DNA from: Oscillospiraceae bacterium
Lineage (GTDB): Bacteria; Bacillota; Clostridia; Oscillospirales; Ruminococcaceae
Length of the DNA: 64,000 nucleotides
Reading direction: 5' to 3'
NCBI GenBank assembly: GCA_012520915.1
Contig: JAAYNJ010000030.1
Coordinates: forward strand, 1-64,000
Shown: positions 1 to 9,369 of the stretch, piece by piece
Layout of the letters: each line of letters opens with the position of its first letter
How positions within the stretch are numbered: position 1 is the stretch's first letter
Made by a program: the position numbers and the translations under genes
The notes under the pieces: model-generated
The model's input: only the letters and a program-made list of their open reading frames with translations
Told to the model about the DNA's origin: nothing
The model's database searches: none

Positions 1-1
1 G

Positions 2-385
2 GAAAGCTTATTCTCCAAAGATCCCACGGAAGTGCTTGAAAAGCTGTTCAAATTAAAGGAACTCGGCATAAAGATTGCGATAGACGATTTCGGCAGCGGA
101 TACTCGTCCCTGAACCGTCTAAAGCTGATTCCGTTTGACAGAATAAAGATAGACAAGGCGATAATAGACCACATAGATTTGGATGAGAAAAGCGCGCCGA
201 TAACTAAAACAATAATTCTGTTGGCAGAAGCGTTCAAGGCGGGCATAACCGCCGAAGGTGTTGAAACGAAGGAACAGGCTGAATTTCTCAAGAATATGTT
301 ATGCGGTGAAATACAGGGATACTATTATTCGAGACCGCTTACATCCGAAGTGCTGGAGGAGTTTCTCAGAAATGAAGCCGGTTAA
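2..385 (+). CDS. EAL-domain c-di-GMP phosphodiesterase, C-terminal part (cut by window edge)
   Basis: The reading frame is open from base 2, so only the last 128 codons are visible and the EAL signature itself lies upstream of the window. The rest of an EAL catalytic core is present: DDFGSGYSS (metal-binding aspartates), IKIDKAII (the conserved lysine), the EGVET glutamate motif and QGYYYSRPL near the end. These residues predict an active enzyme hydrolysing cyclic di-GMP to pGpG. Upstream sensor or GGDEF domains cannot be judged. A GTG at base 32 is an internal codon, not a convincing start. The gene converges on the exopolysaccharide operon, whose glycosyltransferase carries a PilZ c-di-GMP receptor, so a regulatory link is plausible but inferred. 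Confidence 0.9.
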   Translation, partial: ESLFSKDPTEVLEKLFKLKELGIKIAIDDFGSGYSSLNRLKLIPFDRIKIDKAIIDHIDLDEKSAPITKTIILLAEAFKAGITAEGVETKEQAEFLKNMLCGEIQGYYYSRPLTSEVLEEFLRNEAG

Positions 386-513
386 TGCCTTTTGAATCTT
401 ATTCTTAAAAATCAATTTTCAGAATATTCCGCCTCAACGATTATAACCTTAATCGAAAAGGATAAAGAAAATTCCCAAGTTGTCCAACCGGTTACCGAAA
501 TGAGGTTTATTTT

Positions 514-550
514 ATCTCACACACTGCTGATGGTATGTGAGATGTTTTTT
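514..550 (+). terminator. Rho-independent terminator after the EAL gene
   Basis: ATCTCACA (514-521) pairs with TGTGAGAT (536-543) and is followed by GTTTTTT. It lies downstream of the plus-strand EAL gene, in the convergent space before the minus-strand operon ends. Confidence 0.75.
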
Positions 551-602
551 ATTAAAAAACAAACCGTATAAGGTTAGTTATCAATACTTGCTCACGCCAA
601 TC

Positions 603-634
603 AAAAAACGCACAAGTTGAAACAAATGTGCGTT
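603..634 (-). terminator. Rho-independent terminator of the exopolysaccharide operon
   Basis: Read on the minus strand, AACGCACA (634-627) pairs with TGTGCGTT (614-607) and runs into a T tract opposite the A-run at 603-608. It sits about 40 bases after the stop of the GH18 lipoprotein gene, as expected for the end of the five-gene transcript. Confidence 0.75.
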
Positions 635-675
635 CTTCTGTCCCCGCGATATGGCAGTATCAATAAATTAAATTG

Positions 676-1776
676 TTATTCAAGCTGATCAAGATCCGAG
701 TTGCCGTTAAGACGCCAAATCGAAACCGTGCTTTTAGGAGATTCCTTCCGAATGGTATCAGTCCACTTCTGCAATGTGCATACGTCCGCATACCAAACCG
801 TATGCAACATATTGTCCTCATCCGTATATTCAAACACCATGCAACCGCTCTCATCATCACGCACAACCTTAGCCTCATGTTCAAGACTTAATGATTCCGC
901 AACCCTCTGGGTAAGTGCGGTTGTTTTTCCGTCCGCTCTCCAATCAAAACCGCCTGTCGCAATCGCAAAGGACACTTTTTCGGAAATGTGACCGGCTCGG
1001 CCGATTAGTTCCTTTATGAATTCCGGTGTCGCCTTCGGCCCCATACCGCTATGACCCCCATAGAGGTTATAGCACATGACCACATACTCTATGTTCTCCG
1101 GGAAGTCCTTATGAAAAGGCGCATTCGGTTCAAGTACAACCTTAAGCATAAGTTGCTGTTCTTCGCACTTCCGTCGCAGCTCTTCAAGAAACATTAAATA
1201 ATTGTCCCAGACTATATCTGTTTTTCCCAGTGCCTCGTAGTCGATTTCTACCCCGTCATATCCAAGCTCTTTGGTTAGGGAGACAATCTTATCGGCATGA
1301 TTTTGCGCATCACTTTCCGTCTCAAAGAACGGGATTGTACGTGAGAGATCTTTATTAGAGATGCCTCCATCCTGAAGCTTGAAATCATTTACAAACGTCA
1401 AATAAGTATGAAAAGCCTCATCAAATTCCACCTCGCCCAGCACGGTACGTATTTCTTCTAATTCCTCCGGAACGACAAATTTGCCTGCCTCATCGTAAAA
1501 GACTTCAAAAAAACAGATGGATATAAGGTCGTCCTTAATTGCCTCAAGCTCAGACTTAAGATTATCAAAATCCCAATAAACCGCCCAAGCGGAAAATTTC
1601 GGAACAATCTCAGGGAGATCCTGCTCCTGAGATTGTTCCGTCATATCAGATGTTTGCGATTGCTCTGAAGAATGTTTCTCCACCTCTTGGGAGTTGGCAC
1701 ATCCACACAGAATTCCCATTAGGCTCAATAAAACGAGCAACCCTATTATTTTGCGTATCTTCAAGTCATTACCCAT
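676..1776 (-). CDS. Glycoside hydrolase family 18-like lipoprotein
   Basis: A 366-residue exported lipoprotein. It has a positively charged N-terminus, a hydrophobic stretch and a lipobox ending LCGC, with Cys26 as the lipidated residue, then a Ser/Gln/Glu-rich linker. The catalytic part is GH18-like: DGVEIDYE at residues 174-181 matches the DxxDxDxE signature, with Glu181 as the expected acid. The C-terminal part resembles the end of YaaH-type GH18 barrels. The predicted role is hydrolysis of a GlcNAc-containing glycan outside the membrane, either to trim the polymer made by the operon or to remodel peptidoglycan. It is the last gene of the operon, 9 bases after its neighbour. The ATG has no clear ribosome site. 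Confidence 0.8.
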   Translation of the reverse strand: MGNDLKIRKIIGLLVLLSLMGILCGCANSQEVEKHSSEQSQTSDMTEQSQEQDLPEIVPKFSAWAVYWDFDNLKSELEAIKDDLISICFFEVFYDEAGKFVVPEELEEIRTVLGEVEFDEAFHTYLTFVNDFKLQDGGISNKDLSRTIPFFETESDAQNHADKIVSLTKELGYDGVEIDYEALGKTDIVWDNYLMFLEELRRKCEEQQLMLKVVLEPNAPFHKDFPENIEYVVMCYNLYGGHSGMGPKATPEFIKELIGRAGHISEKVSFAIATGGFDWRADGKTTALTQRVAESLSLEHEAKVVRDDESGCMVFEYTDEDNMLHTVWYADVCTLQKWTDTIRKESPKSTVSIWRLNGNSDLDQLE

Positions 1777-1785
1777 ACATATTAA

Positions 1786-3738
1786 TTATTTTTTGCCCAT
1801 CGAGGAGAACCAGTCAAGCACCGACTGCCAGAAAGCAATCAGTTTATCCGCAAACATTTCTTCGTTTTGAAGCCTGTTGTCGAATTTAATTTCCCCGGTC
1901 TTGACATCTTCAATCATCAAATCCTTAAAAACACCGTCATATACATCGTCAGCCAGATTGCGCTGCATGTACCCATATCCGCCCCAGATGCAACTGAGTT
2001 CCACAGAGCCTGCTTCCTTTACCGTCACGCTCACCCTCGCTGCCTGTTTCCCGTCAATCGCGACCTTCAGGGTTTCTCCGATCAGGGAGATTTCCATCTT
2101 GCGATCCTGCGGATCACTGACCTGTATATCCGGCACATAGGGCATGGATCCGTAAAAGAGCGGTTCGCTCTTCTTTTTTTCAAGATTCTTGGCAATCTTT
2201 TTGCTCTCCTCGGGCTTATAGGTCTGCCTGTTTTTTACCTTGATTGCACGCGATAGCGATTCCTGTCTGTGTTCTTCCATGGTCTGGTAGACAACTCCGT
2301 CATGCACATCAAGATCCAGGGTATACAGCGTAGACTCCTCCTCATCTTTTTGACGCTCGTAGATGGATAGTACATTGTTTTTTAGCACTACACGGATGTA
2401 TTGATCCTCTCCTTCGCTGGAGCGCAAAGCCACCGTATGGTTTCCAAACTTATTTCCGTTGAGATTCACCCGAACCACAACGTCTTCAAGTGTTTCGTCT
2501 TTAAACCTCAATTTACCGGTTCCGTTTGGAAGGGAAGTAAGATTCACCTTGTTTTCTTCATATTCGACTGCACCGTTAAGTATTGTCCAAAACGCCGCTT
2601 GGGTTGCATCTCCAAGCTGCCATACCTGTGGCATGCCCGTATCCCCCCAAATCCGCATGAGCAGGTGGTTTTTTGACCAGTAGGGTTGCGGTTCCATGCG
2701 TGTAAGATCATATACGTTTATATTCTGCGTATACTCATTGAAACAGTTTCCCTCCCGGTTAAAGTTCACGTCAAAGTACTCACCAATCCAAAATTCGTTC
2801 TCTTCGCTGACACGACCGTTGGTTCCGTATTGGTTGGTGTTGGAATGCATGAGAACATAGAGCCAGGGCAATTCACCCACATATTTTTGATAAAGCTGTT
2901 CCATCTCCTGATAGTCCAGTTTCACGCGCTCCCTCATGAGGCGGTTGCTCTCCATAGGAATGTCGTACTCATCACGAATATAGTCCATCAGATAATGGTT
3001 GTATTCACGACGCATATACTGTCGCAATTGTGTAAACTCCGGCGGGGGCAGCTCTCCGAAGTAGTTACCGTAGCGGTCAAAAACGTTAATGTACGATAGT
3101 CTGTAACCGTTTGTGCCCAGCTCCCAAAAGGTGGAATGTCTGAGTTCCTCAAGATCCGAGCCTGATAGCAGTTTGGTGGAGTTCTCTGTTTTCAGATTCT
3201 CCGCATAGGAGGTCATCGTTGCGATATAGTTATAATCCTTGAGCAGAGGTTCCGCAAAAACCGCACTGTCTCGCCTACCGTCTTCAAACAACAAAAACAG
3301 GGAGCGCTCCGGCAAATAAATTTCGCCTTTCAGATAGCGCTTCAAGTCATCCTGTGTTATTGTGACATAACCGGATTCCTTCAGCGTGCGCAGATGCTCT
3401 TTCAGCTGAGCCTGGCTGAACACATATTGCGTTCCCGACCGATCCACCGAAAAATATGAAAGGGCAATAAATCCATTGTCCACCCCGGAGGCCGCCGCCG
3501 TTTCAAACGCACCGTCATAGGGTTTATATTTGTCATCATCCTTGACAAAAAATGATCCGATTAAAAAAGCGAAGCACAACACGATGACCACAATTTGAAT
3601 GATGCCGCGTACAATCTTTTTTACCGCTTTAGGATCCTTCTCCTTCTTTGCCGGTTTTTCGTCTTTATTCATCAACTCCGGCTTCTTGTCGGCTTCCTGC
3701 GCACGATATATCCGTTTAGTTTTCGAGGTTCTCGCCAT
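1786..3738 (-). CDS. Membrane-anchored protein with divergent polysaccharide-deacetylase-like domain
   Basis: A 650-residue protein with a Lys-rich cytoplasmic N-terminus, one transmembrane segment at about residues 43-65 and a large extracellular part. Residues ~95-200 resemble a NodB-fold deacetylase of the PgaB type, with LFEDGRRD replacing the usual TFDDG. A metal-ligand Asp is kept, but I see no clean second-motif histidine pair, so activity is doubtful. The remaining ~430 residues show no family I recognise and may be a carbohydrate-binding beta-sandwich. The ATG lies inside the end of the upstream glycosyltransferase gene (23-base overlap) with GGCGGTGA before it, implying translational coupling. 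Export or modification of the polymer is inferred from context. Confidence 0.65.
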   Translation of the reverse strand: MARTSKTKRIYRAQEADKKPELMNKDEKPAKKEKDPKAVKKIVRGIIQIVVIVLCFAFLIGSFFVKDDDKYKPYDGAFETAAASGVDNGFIALSYFSVDRSGTQYVFSQAQLKEHLRTLKESGYVTITQDDLKRYLKGEIYLPERSLFLLFEDGRRDSAVFAEPLLKDYNYIATMTSYAENLKTENSTKLLSGSDLEELRHSTFWELGTNGYRLSYINVFDRYGNYFGELPPPEFTQLRQYMRREYNHYLMDYIRDEYDIPMESNRLMRERVKLDYQEMEQLYQKYVGELPWLYVLMHSNTNQYGTNGRVSEENEFWIGEYFDVNFNREGNCFNEYTQNINVYDLTRMEPQPYWSKNHLLMRIWGDTGMPQVWQLGDATQAAFWTILNGAVEYEENKVNLTSLPNGTGKLRFKDETLEDVVVRVNLNGNKFGNHTVALRSSEGEDQYIRVVLKNNVLSIYERQKDEEESTLYTLDLDVHDGVVYQTMEEHRQESLSRAIKVKNRQTYKPEESKKIAKNLEKKKSEPLFYGSMPYVPDIQVSDPQDRKMEISLIGETLKVAIDGKQAARVSVTVKEAGSVELSCIWGGYGYMQRNLADDVYDGVFKDLMIEDVKTGEIKFDNRLQNEEMFADKLIAFWQSVLDWFSSMGKK

Positions 3739-5563
3739 AAGTCACCGCCTTCCTTTTTCGTTTTTTCTGTGCTGCCTTCACGTCGTGAGGTGTCATACGC
3801 GTTCCCCATGTCGACTTGGAGAAGGTCACCCAAGCAATTGGCATCTGCCAAAGCAATACAGCCTCGTAGTAGAAACAAAATACAAATCCGTATACCCAAG
3901 TGCTGCTTCGTCTGAAAAACAATTGCGCCATACTCATGAGCATAGCCATCACAAACAGTCCCACCAGGAAGGTGACCGGAACCGTTCCGTGAAAAATCGG
4001 CACATAAATCAGATTGTAAACGACCACCACCGGTGCCAGCAACGGAATCAGAAATCCCGCATAGAAGAAAAGGGCCATGAGCGGTTCTTTGCGCCATATA
4101 AAGGTGCATGCGTAGGATGACTCCCTCAGCCAGGAACGCTTCCAGCGCATCTGTTGCTTCAAAAACTGCCGGTGTGTGTTGGGCACAATCGTTGAACAGA
4201 CCGCCGTATCCTGATAGGTTGTCCTATGCGTTTTCAGGATAAAATTCGTCATGGCGCGGTCGTCTCCGAAAGTGGCTTTTTGGCCCAGAAAACGCTGGTT
4301 GAGCCATCTATCCATATGCCGGATAACCAAATCCTTTTTATAGCAGGAAATCGGACCGGAAAGACAGGTTACCGCATCAAAGTACGCTTCCGCAGCTTTC
4401 ATCACGCGAAACGCGATATAATAACGCACGGACTGCATTTTTGTCAGGGAATTGGTATAGGTGTTGGCAACATCGGTTCTTCCGGTTACGCCGCCCATTT
4501 TGGGATCCTGAAACGGCTGTACCAGGTTTATTATAGCATCCGGTTCCAAAAAACTGTCCGAATCCACAAATACGACAAGGTCATGCTTTGCCAACATCAC
4601 GCCCCTTGAGAGCGCCTCGCGCTTGCCGCCGTTCTCGGGCATTCTGATGCAGTGCAGGCGACCCTTGGTTAAATATCGCTCATCCTGCGACAACAGCTCA
4701 TTTACTATCTCTTCAATTTTTTCAAAGGAATTATCCGTAGAACAGTCATCAACCACAATGACCTCAAGCTTGTCTAGCGGATAATCCTGATCAATGCAAC
4801 CCAGTATCGTTTGTTGAATCCAGACCTCCTCATTAAAGCAGGGGATGATAATTGAGACGCCGGGCGTAAAGTCCTCGTTGACAGGTACCGGTTTATAGAG
4901 TGCCCCGAAAAGATACCGGCTAAGGAGGAAAGCCGCAGTCAGAATACTGTAAAAATAGATTATTCTGTTGAAACGGAAATAAATCACGCTTTCCGTTCGC
5001 ATCAGCAGAACAACGCCGGCCAGCATGAACAGCAATATAAGTGCCAGAGTTCTCAGATTCGCGGCCCGCCTCTTATAAACATATCGGCTCAGACTGGGCG
5101 AAAACCGCATCCCGCACGCAAACCTGCCGTCCTCCGTTTCGTGTGAGTGGACTAATATCGCATTAATTTTAAATCGGGTTTCATATCCTTCCGGCATGAG
5201 TCCCGGCTCAAGTTTGAATTTGAGTCGAATCTTTATGGCCTTCTCAAGCAAATTTTTGTTCTTTTCGTCCGGCACGTCAAGCAGAATTCCCGTTGTCGAA
5301 ATATTTTCGCTCATGCAGTAGAAAACCTGTGGGACTCCCTCTTTAAACCAGCAGGTCACGGCAACCTGAACCCGGGCTGAATAGCGGACACCTTCATGCT
5401 TTGGAATCCCCTTGTTCTCCGGTGCATCGTCGTTGCCGCGACGATCACCTTTCATTCTCATTCCCGTTGCATCGGGAACATTGGGCAACAGGCGCCGATC
5501 CCGAATCCTTTTTAATAGGACGTCTTCAATCTCTCCCTTGTTTTTTTTCTTTTTCGCCGCCAC
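3716..5563 (-). CDS. PilZ-GT2 fusion: c-di-GMP-responsive hyaluronan-synthase-like glycosyltransferase
   Basis: A 615-residue processive glycosyltransferase. A PilZ domain (~56-165) has RxxxR at 60-64 and NISTTG at 87-92, the canonical c-di-GMP contacts. Two transmembrane segments (~170-215) precede a GT2 domain starting near residue 230, with IIPCFNEE, VVDDCS, VDSDS (DxD), GDDRAMTN and QQMRW (QxxRW); further membrane segments follow. The GDDR and QQxRW blocks resemble class I hyaluronan synthases more than BcsA. The GTG start at 5563 follows GGAGG at good spacing. In BcsA the PilZ domain is C-terminal, so N-terminal placement is a different architecture. Predicted role: synthesis and export of a polysaccharide, activated by c-di-GMP. 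Substrate specificity cannot be read from sequence. Confidence 0.88.
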   Translation of the reverse strand: MAAKKKKNKGEIEDVLLKRIRDRRLLPNVPDATGMRMKGDRRGNDDAPENKGIPKHEGVRYSARVQVAVTCWFKEGVPQVFYCMSENISTTGILLDVPDEKNKNLLEKAIKIRLKFKLEPGLMPEGYETRFKINAILVHSHETEDGRFACGMRFSPSLSRYVYKRRAANLRTLALILLFMLAGVVLLMRTESVIYFRFNRIIYFYSILTAAFLLSRYLFGALYKPVPVNEDFTPGVSIIIPCFNEEVWIQQTILGCIDQDYPLDKLEVIVVDDCSTDNSFEKIEEIVNELLSQDERYLTKGRLHCIRMPENGGKREALSRGVMLAKHDLVVFVDSDSFLEPDAIINLVQPFQDPKMGGVTGRTDVANTYTNSLTKMQSVRYYIAFRVMKAAEAYFDAVTCLSGPISCYKKDLVIRHMDRWLNQRFLGQKATFGDDRAMTNFILKTHRTTYQDTAVCSTIVPNTHRQFLKQQMRWKRSWLRESSYACTFIWRKEPLMALFFYAGFLIPLLAPVVVVYNLIYVPIFHGTVPVTFLVGLFVMAMLMSMAQLFFRRSSTWVYGFVFCFYYEAVLLWQMPIAWVTFSKSTWGTRMTPHDVKAAQKKRKRKAVTYGENLEN

Positions 5564-5582
5564 TATATCAACCTCCGTTTAC

Positions 5583-8015
5583 CTAATAGGAGCTGTTCAC
5601 CCGGTAGGTGCCGTCCAGATAATCGCTCAATCTGCGGAAGACAAATCGGTTCTCTTCGGACTTCTGCTCATTATCGGTCAGAAACATATCCAAAGCATCC
5701 GCTGTATAAATCGAATTATCCGACATATGCAGAATAACGACCGATCCGTCTTTGATATTATTCTTTAAATTCCGATAAAGCTCTTCGGCAGATGTTGCAG
5801 CATAATCCTTGGCAGAGTAGCTTCCGTTGACCGCATAGGTAAAACCCGCCGAAAACACCGTCTGCAGGCCGACCTTGCTCACCGCCATGGTGGGCGGACG
5901 GAAAATTCTGGTTAAAACGGGTTTTCCGTCTTCGTTCAGCAAATCGCCCACGATGCTTTGCAACACCTTGTAAGATGTTATGATATCATCCATCAGCGCT
6001 TCTCCCTCTTTCTCGCTTAAATTGCTGTAAGACCAGTTCTCCTCGGGACCGATGGATAGTGGATAGTGCGTGTGTGTATGGCTGCAAATGTCATGTCCGC
6101 CCATGCCGATAGCGCGCAAAAGGTTCGGATTTGCCGATACATATTCCGTTCGCACAAAGAAGGTAGCCTTGGCATTGTGTTTCTCCAGCACCTCTAGAAG
6201 TTTGTTGATATTTTCGTCCGTACCCCAATCGCCAAATGTGAGAAATACCGCCTTTTCATCTGTCCGGATAAGTCCTTTGCTGTCAATGTTCTCGCGCTCA
6301 TACGACGTAAACCCGGGCAGGTTGTTCTCTCCGACGATATCGGGGTTTCCGATGTAATACTGCGCTGCAAGTGACCCGACATCACGTTTGAGCTCGTTTT
6401 TTGCAACTCGGTTGAGCACCTGCGGCAGAATCTGCACATCCGAGAGCGGATATTTGTACGCACATTGTGGATTATCCATTATTTCGTCAATGGTTTTAAT
6501 GGCGTAGAAGTTTTTTGTACCTTCCAGCAATGTTAGAACATCGCCCACCATCCTGTTGTTGTATGGGAAAAGGTTCAGGCGGAAATACAACGTCTGTCCG
6601 CGCACAAAAATTTGGTCATTTACGCCAAACGATATGTCAATCACGCCTTGCGCATCGGCTGCATTAAGGGTGTCCTGTGTAAATATCGCCTTGTCGTAGG
6701 AGATGTATCGCAAACCGAGCGCATTTACCGCCTCCAGAACATAATCCTGCACCTCACCCCACGGTAGCATGACGTTTTTGGTGTTTTTGTAGTCAAATTC
6801 AGCCGCAAGCCGTTTTGAGGTAGTAAGAATTTCATAGCACGTCGTCCCATAATCGCTGACTAGAGAAGGCAGCACCGCAATCCCCACAGCGTGACCTTCA
6901 GCAATAATCTGTTTAATCTGATCGGGATTCTCGTCCAAATCTTCCTTGCTTACAAAGAAGGTCGCTTTTGCATTAAGCTCTTTGAGGCTTAGCAATACAT
7001 TGTCGAGCTCCCGTTGGTTCCCCAGCCCGTAAAACAGGTATGCCACAGACTTTTCGGTGGTGCCTAACACCCGAATGGGCGTAGCCAGCTCCCCTTTATT
7101 CTGTACCTGCAAGATTTCAGCCTCTGGATAAACGCTTGCTTTGGACAACGCAATACAAAACCACTCCACCACCTGAATAAGCCGCCTTTTTTTCTCGGCT
7201 TCCTCTTCTTTCTTGTCGATGTCCGGGGCTGCGGGTTCCGGATCAATAGCCGGTCTGTCAATGATTTCTTTTCTGAAGTATTCAGTTTCGTCCAACTCAC
7301 CGCTGAGTTTAATAGAAACGATTGTGCCGTCCGGCAATGCATTTACATAGCCCTGTACCTGAGTCAGGCTGGAAAAGCTTCTGTAGTTCAAAAAGACATC
7401 CGCAGGCATCAGAATATAATCCGTTGCTCTGGCAATGCTATAAATCAGATCGGTATAGGCTGTAACGTAAAATCTGAGTTTGGTTGGGCGGACGCCCATT
7501 ATCGTTTTTAAAATTTCTTCTGCCCTTAAAATATCCGATATACAATCCTCCGCGCTCAATTCATGCATGCTTCTTTCCGCTGTCAGTGTATAATTCCCAA
7601 CGTCGTGCCCACCGTTTTTGATCATCCTGACCGAGTCGGGAAACTCCGCGGCATGCATCCCGGAAACGAAGAACGTCGCGCGGATATTATATTGGTTGAG
7701 TAGATCCAAAATACGTCCCAACGTCTCCTCATCGCACATGGAATCGAAAGTAAGAATAATTCGGTCGGAAGAGATCTCGTCCACCGGCATATCTCTCAAT
7801 TTATCGAGCGCATAAATTAACCGTTCGTCATATACGGACGGGACGGTATCGGGGGTTTTACCGGTGTTCATGCCGAAGGATACATAGATGATGGTGGCAC
7901 AGGCAATCACCGTGGCAATAGCAGCCACAACTATAGAAATCGTGCTCAACACCAGTCCTTTAGACTTTTTCTTTTCCTCTCGAGGCTGTTCGCTTGTGTC
8001 CTTATTTCGCGGCAT
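5583..8015 (-). CDS. Membrane protein with three tandem NodB (polysaccharide deacetylase) domains
   Basis: An 810-residue protein starting at the ATG with GGGGAGG six bases upstream; a longer frame to 8105 would overlap the previous gene and lacks such a site. A transmembrane segment (~22-48) is followed by three NodB-like repeats. Domain 1 (~86-235, TFDSM) and domain 2 (~322-470, LFYGLG) keep the fold signature ATFFVS but lack the histidine motif. Domain 3 (~588-790) is intact in outline: TFGDWG, SHTHTH (HxxxH), FRPP and VVILHMSD. The likely role is extracellular de-N-acetylation of the polymer, with domains 1 and 2 acting as binding or structural copies. It sits between the glycosyltransferase and the nucleotide-sugar dehydrogenase. 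Confidence 0.85.
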   Translation of the reverse strand: MPRNKDTSEQPREEKKKSKGLVLSTISIVVAAIATVIACATIIYVSFGMNTGKTPDTVPSVYDERLIYALDKLRDMPVDEISSDRIILTFDSMCDEETLGRILDLLNQYNIRATFFVSGMHAAEFPDSVRMIKNGGHDVGNYTLTAERSMHELSAEDCISDILRAEEILKTIMGVRPTKLRFYVTAYTDLIYSIARATDYILMPADVFLNYRSFSSLTQVQGYVNALPDGTIVSIKLSGELDETEYFRKEIIDRPAIDPEPAAPDIDKKEEEAEKKRRLIQVVEWFCIALSKASVYPEAEILQVQNKGELATPIRVLGTTEKSVAYLFYGLGNQRELDNVLLSLKELNAKATFFVSKEDLDENPDQIKQIIAEGHAVGIAVLPSLVSDYGTTCYEILTTSKRLAAEFDYKNTKNVMLPWGEVQDYVLEAVNALGLRYISYDKAIFTQDTLNAADAQGVIDISFGVNDQIFVRGQTLYFRLNLFPYNNRMVGDVLTLLEGTKNFYAIKTIDEIMDNPQCAYKYPLSDVQILPQVLNRVAKNELKRDVGSLAAQYYIGNPDIVGENNLPGFTSYERENIDSKGLIRTDEKAVFLTFGDWGTDENINKLLEVLEKHNAKATFFVRTEYVSANPNLLRAIGMGGHDICSHTHTHYPLSIGPEENWSYSNLSEKEGEALMDDIITSYKVLQSIVGDLLNEDGKPVLTRIFRPPTMAVSKVGLQTVFSAGFTYAVNGSYSAKDYAATSAEELYRNLKNNIKDGSVVILHMSDNSIYTADALDMFLTDNEQKSEENRFVFRRLSDYLDGTYRVNSSY

Positions 8016-8055
8016 TTTAACCTCCCCAATCCTATACTTAACATGTCGCTTGATT

Positions 8056-9369
8056 CTACAGACCCCAGTAGATATGTCCCATTGATTCAAAGCGATTCTT
8101 GTCAAATATCCGCTTTACATCAATCACCGAACTAACTTCTCCGGGCGAATTGCGAAACCATCTATCGATTTGCTCGTAACTAAGGTTTTTGTATTCATCA
8201 TGTGCGGTAGCAAAAATGAGACAATCCGCATCCTTAACATCTTCTATTTTAGCCTTGTCTCGTTTAAATGTTTTTCTGATTTCTTCTTCGTCTGCAACCG
8301 GATCAAGCAATTTTGCATTTACACCGTACTCGCATAAACGCATAATGATGTCTTTTACTCTGGAATTCCGGACGTCTCCGACATTTTCTTTGAAGGTTGC
8401 GCCGAATACATAGACATTGGCACCTTTAACACGCTTGTTACCGCTTATCAATGCACTTATTGCTTTGTCGGCGACAAAAATACCCATGGAGTCATTAATC
8501 TTTCTCCCGGTGAGAACAAGCTGTGCATCATAACCCACTGTTTCCGCCTGAAAGATGAAATAATATGGGTCCACCCCGATACAATGCCCGCCCACCAGCC
8601 CGGGAAAGAATCCCAATGCGTTCCACTTGGTCTGCATTGTCTCAATGACCTCGTTGGTTTCCAGACCTATGCGATCCAGAAAAATCGCGAGCTCGTTCAT
8701 AAACGCAATATTAAGATCCCGCTGTGCATTTTCGGCGAGCTTAGTTGCTTCGGCTACCCGGATACTTGAGGCGCGAAACACGCCTGCCTTGGTCACCAAA
8801 TCGTAAACGCCTGCCACCGCGTCCAGCGTCTCTTCATCCATACCCGAAACAATTTTTATGATGTTCTCAAGACTGTGTACCTTATCGCCGGGGTTGACGC
8901 GCTCGGGAGAATAACCGATTTTAAAATCCACACCACATACGAGTCCTGATTCTTTCTCCAGAATCGGTATGCAGATATCTTCGCTTACACCGGGATAAAC
9001 TGTGGACTCATAGACGACATAAGAGCCCTTTTGAAGCTGCTTTCCCACCGTTTGTGTCGCACTTATAACGGCGCCTAAATCGGGGGATTTATCCCGATTA
9101 ATAGGCGTAGGAACCGCCACGATAATAAAACCGGCTTCCTGCAGACGCGTTTGATCGCTTGTAAATTCTATGGTGGTCGTTTCCAAGTCGCCCGGCGCAA
9201 TCTCACCTGTCGGATCATGACCGTTTTGATACTGCCTGATTTTCTCCTCGTTAACATCATAACCGATGACAGACACCTTTTTGGCGAATGCGATTGCAAG
9301 GGGTGCACCGACATAACCCAATCCCACAATGGCAAGCTTTGACTCGCCTCGTAGAAGTTTTTCTCTCAT
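8056..9369 (-). CDS. UDP-N-acetylhexosamine 6-dehydrogenase (WecC/WbpA/TviB type)
   Basis: A 437-residue NAD-dependent nucleotide-sugar dehydrogenase, first gene of the operon. Features are an N-terminal Rossmann motif GLGYVGAPLA, the VYESTVYPG block, SPERVNPGD, the ATKLAENAQRD helix, and the catalytic-cysteine motif GGHCIGVDPYY. That motif is typical of enzymes oxidising UDP-ManNAc or UDP-GlcNAc, rather than UDP-glucose dehydrogenases with GGSCFPKD. It should therefore supply an N-acetylhexosaminuronate donor to the GT2 synthase. The chosen ATG has AAAGGA seven bases upstream; the frame extends 36 codons further without family similarity. Which epimer is made cannot be decided from motifs. 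Confidence 0.85.
   Translation of the reverse strand: MREKLLRGESKLAIVGLGYVGAPLAIAFAKKVSVIGYDVNEEKIRQYQNGHDPTGEIAPGDLETTTIEFTSDQTRLQEAGFIIVAVPTPINRDKSPDLGAVISATQTVGKQLQKGSYVVYESTVYPGVSEDICIPILEKESGLVCGVDFKIGYSPERVNPGDKVHSLENIIKIVSGMDEETLDAVAGVYDLVTKAGVFRASSIRVAEATKLAENAQRDLNIAFMNELAIFLDRIGLETNEVIETMQTKWNALGFFPGLVGGHCIGVDPYYFIFQAETVGYDAQLVLTGRKINDSMGIFVADKAISALISGNKRVKGANVYVFGATFKENVGDVRNSRVKDIIMRLCEYGVNAKLLDPVADEEEIRKTFKRDKAKIEDVKDADCLIFATAHDEYKNLSYEQIDRWFRNSPGEVSSVIDVKRIFDKNRFESMGHIYWGL

Noticed and set aside
8016-8105. Upstream start for the triple-NodB protein at 8105
   Set aside because: It would overlap the dehydrogenase gene by 50 bases, whereas the ATG at 8015 has a near-perfect ribosome site.
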